A DNA stretch of 64,000 nucleotides from Acidobacteriaceae bacterium KBS 83 (GTDB lineage: Bacteria; Acidobacteriota; Terriglobia; Terriglobales; Acidobacteriaceae), in the NCBI GenBank assembly GCA_000381585.1, contig KB906739.1, positions 1 to 64,000 on the forward strand, given 5' to 3'. Of the stretch, positions 62,981 to 64,000 are shown in pieces; position 1 is the first letter of the stretch, and each line of letters opens with the position of its first letter. The position numbers and the translations under genes were made by a program. The notes beneath the pieces were generated by a model. It was not told the origin of the DNA. It searched no databases and was given only the letters and a program-made list of their open reading frames with translations.

Positions 62981-64000
62981 ATGCATCACTCGCCTGCTGG
63001 GTTCTTCGTTGTTTACGTTTCCGCGGAACAAAACATCTATCTTCGCCTTCGCAATCGAATTCTCGCGCGATCGCATAGCTCGCTTCGACTTACTCCCCTC
63101 CTATGCACCCTCATCCTGACTGCCTTCCTGGCCGGTGCAAGCTTGGTACGCGCGCAGGACGTAACCACCTGGCACAACAACAACGCGCGAACCGGTGTCC
63201 AGCCAGCCGAGACCATACTCACGCCTTCGAATGTGAACTCCGCGCACTTCGGCAAGGTATTTAGTCTTCCCGTCATCGGCGACGTGTATGCCCAGCCGCT
63301 CTACCTCCGCCAGTACCAGATGAGCGACGGAAAACTTCACAACGTCCTAATCATCGCCACCGCGCAGGATTACATTTACGCCTTCGACGCGGACGGCAAG
63401 AACCCATCCCCGGGATACCTCTGGCGTCGGTCGTTGCTCGGAGCGGGCGAGACTTGGGGGTCGTATACCGATGTCGAAACCGTAGACATCAAGCCCAACA
63501 TCGGCATCATCGGAACACCCGTCGTGAACCGCGCCAGCGGCACGATCTACGTCCTGGCAAAATCGAAGACCAGCGGCACCACCAAGTACATCCAGCGTTT
63601 ACACGCGCTCAATATCGCCAACGGCACAGAAAAGCTGAACGGGCCCACCGTCATCAAGGCCACAGTCAAGGGCTTGGGAGACGGCGGAACCACTGTCACC
63701 TTCGACCCCTTCAGGGAAAATCAGCGGCCGGCTCTCTTGCTGGCTCCCACACCGGGCGCCGGCAGCGGGAGTTCAGTCGTCATCGCATGGGCCTCGCATG
63801 GCGACCATGGCCTTTGGCACGGTTGGGTCATGGGCTATGACGCCGCCAATATCTCACACCAGGTTGGCGCGTGGACAGACACGCCCAATGGCACCGACGG
63901 TGGTATCTGGATGAGCGGCGGCGGCCCATCCACGGATGGCAACGGAAATATCTACGCCGCCGACGGAAACGGCAAATTCGATGCAAATACTGGCGGGACA
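62981..64000 (+). CDS. Exported PQQ-like beta-propeller protein, 5' part (cut by window end)
   Basis: 340 codons are visible from ATG 62981, with GAGGTG four bases upstream, and the frame stays open to the window end. A longer N-terminal region precedes the export segment (LLCTLILTAFLAGASLVRAQ). The mature part begins QDVTTWHNNNARTGVQPAET and continues with propeller blades LIIATAQDYIYAFDADGKNP, GIIGTPVVNRASGTIYVLAK and IWMSGGGPSTDGNGNIYAAD. This family is a hallmark of Acidobacteria secretomes. Similar proteins often carry Ig-like domains further downstream. Function unknown. Confidence 0.78.
   Translation, partial: MHHSPAGFFVVYVSAEQNIYLRLRNRILARSHSSLRLTPLLCTLILTAFLAGASLVRAQDVTTWHNNNARTGVQPAETILTPSNVNSAHFGKVFSLPVIGDVYAQPLYLRQYQMSDGKLHNVLIIATAQDYIYAFDADGKNPSPGYLWRRSLLGAGETWGSYTDVETVDIKPNIGIIGTPVVNRASGTIYVLAKSKTSGTTKYIQRLHALNIANGTEKLNGPTVIKATVKGLGDGGTTVTFDPFRENQRPALLLAPTPGAGSGSSVVIAWASHGDHGLWHGWVMGYDAANISHQVGAWTDTPNGTDGGIWMSGGGPSTDGNGNIYAADGNGKFDANTGGT

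Overview
The window looks like chromosomal DNA of an Acidobacteriota member, probably class Terriglobia (Granulicella/Edaphobacter/Terriglobus type). This is inferred from the gene families: many exported glycoside hydrolases (GH79-, GH92- and GH127-type), a PQQ dehydrogenase, exported beta-propeller proteins whose mature N-terminus reads QDVTTWHNNNARTG, BlaI/M56 pairs, and FGE with sulfatase. Genus cannot be fixed from the sequence alone. No intact transposase, integrase, rRNA, complete tRNA or CRISPR array was seen.

Layout. 1-9.8 kb: the tail of an old-yellow-enzyme gene, a patchwork junk interval, then a minus-strand run (type II NADH dehydrogenase-like flavoprotein, a 23-residue membrane peptide, SDR, GMC oxidoreductase, a truncated MFS gene, GH15 glucoamylase/trehalase-like enzyme) beside a decayed gnd-zwf pair. 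9.9-18.5 kb: an unknown membrane protein, a SulP transporter, an FGE/sulfatase operon, a DUF1232 protein, a methyltransferase and a DUF202 protein. 18.5-20.1 kb: a long gene-poor stretch with a tRNA-3'-end-like segment. 20-33 kb: a minus-strand block of exported enzymes: frameshifted GH79, GH92, PQQ dehydrogenase, DUF4380 protein, triple-RidA protein, SMP-30 lactonase-like protein, dihaem cytochrome c, bicupin, and a Tat-signal PLP enzyme of the SelA/DgaE type. 33-41 kb: a haem-enzyme block: alpha-dioxygenase/cyclooxygenase-like peroxidase, two unknown proteins, a monohaem RoxA-half-like cytochrome, and a 1135-residue membrane/catalase-like/RoxA-like polypeptide. 41.5-49 kb: a tachylectin-like repeat protein, an SDR with a divergent TetR, and a BlaI-M56 pair with a third secreted protein sharing its repeats. 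49.7-55.5 kb: glcDEF and malate synthase (glycolate to glyoxylate to malate). At 55.6 kb there is a second copy of the tRNA-like segment. 55.8-64 kb: DUF2490 protein, GH127, and three exported Ig-like or beta-propeller proteins, the last cut by the window end.

Main points of interest. (1) 24.3-32.9 kb reads as a periplasmic pathway: PQQ dehydrogenase with dihaem cytochrome c, then lactonase, exported PLP ammonia-lyase-like enzyme and RidA imine deaminase. That is the order of chemistry needed to oxidise an amino sugar to an aldonate and eliminate ammonia outside the cytoplasm. (2) 33.0-41.1 kb pairs a fatty-acid-dioxygenase-like haem peroxidase with a catalase-like domain joined to a RoxA-like dihaem module, suggesting a bacterial hydroperoxide (oxylipin-like) system. 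Both are inferences from domain content and gene order. The window also shows clear decay: zwf and gnd are frameshifted, zwf has lost its middle, an MFS gene is truncated, GH79 is frameshifted, and one intergenic interval is stitched from pieces of two other genes in the window.
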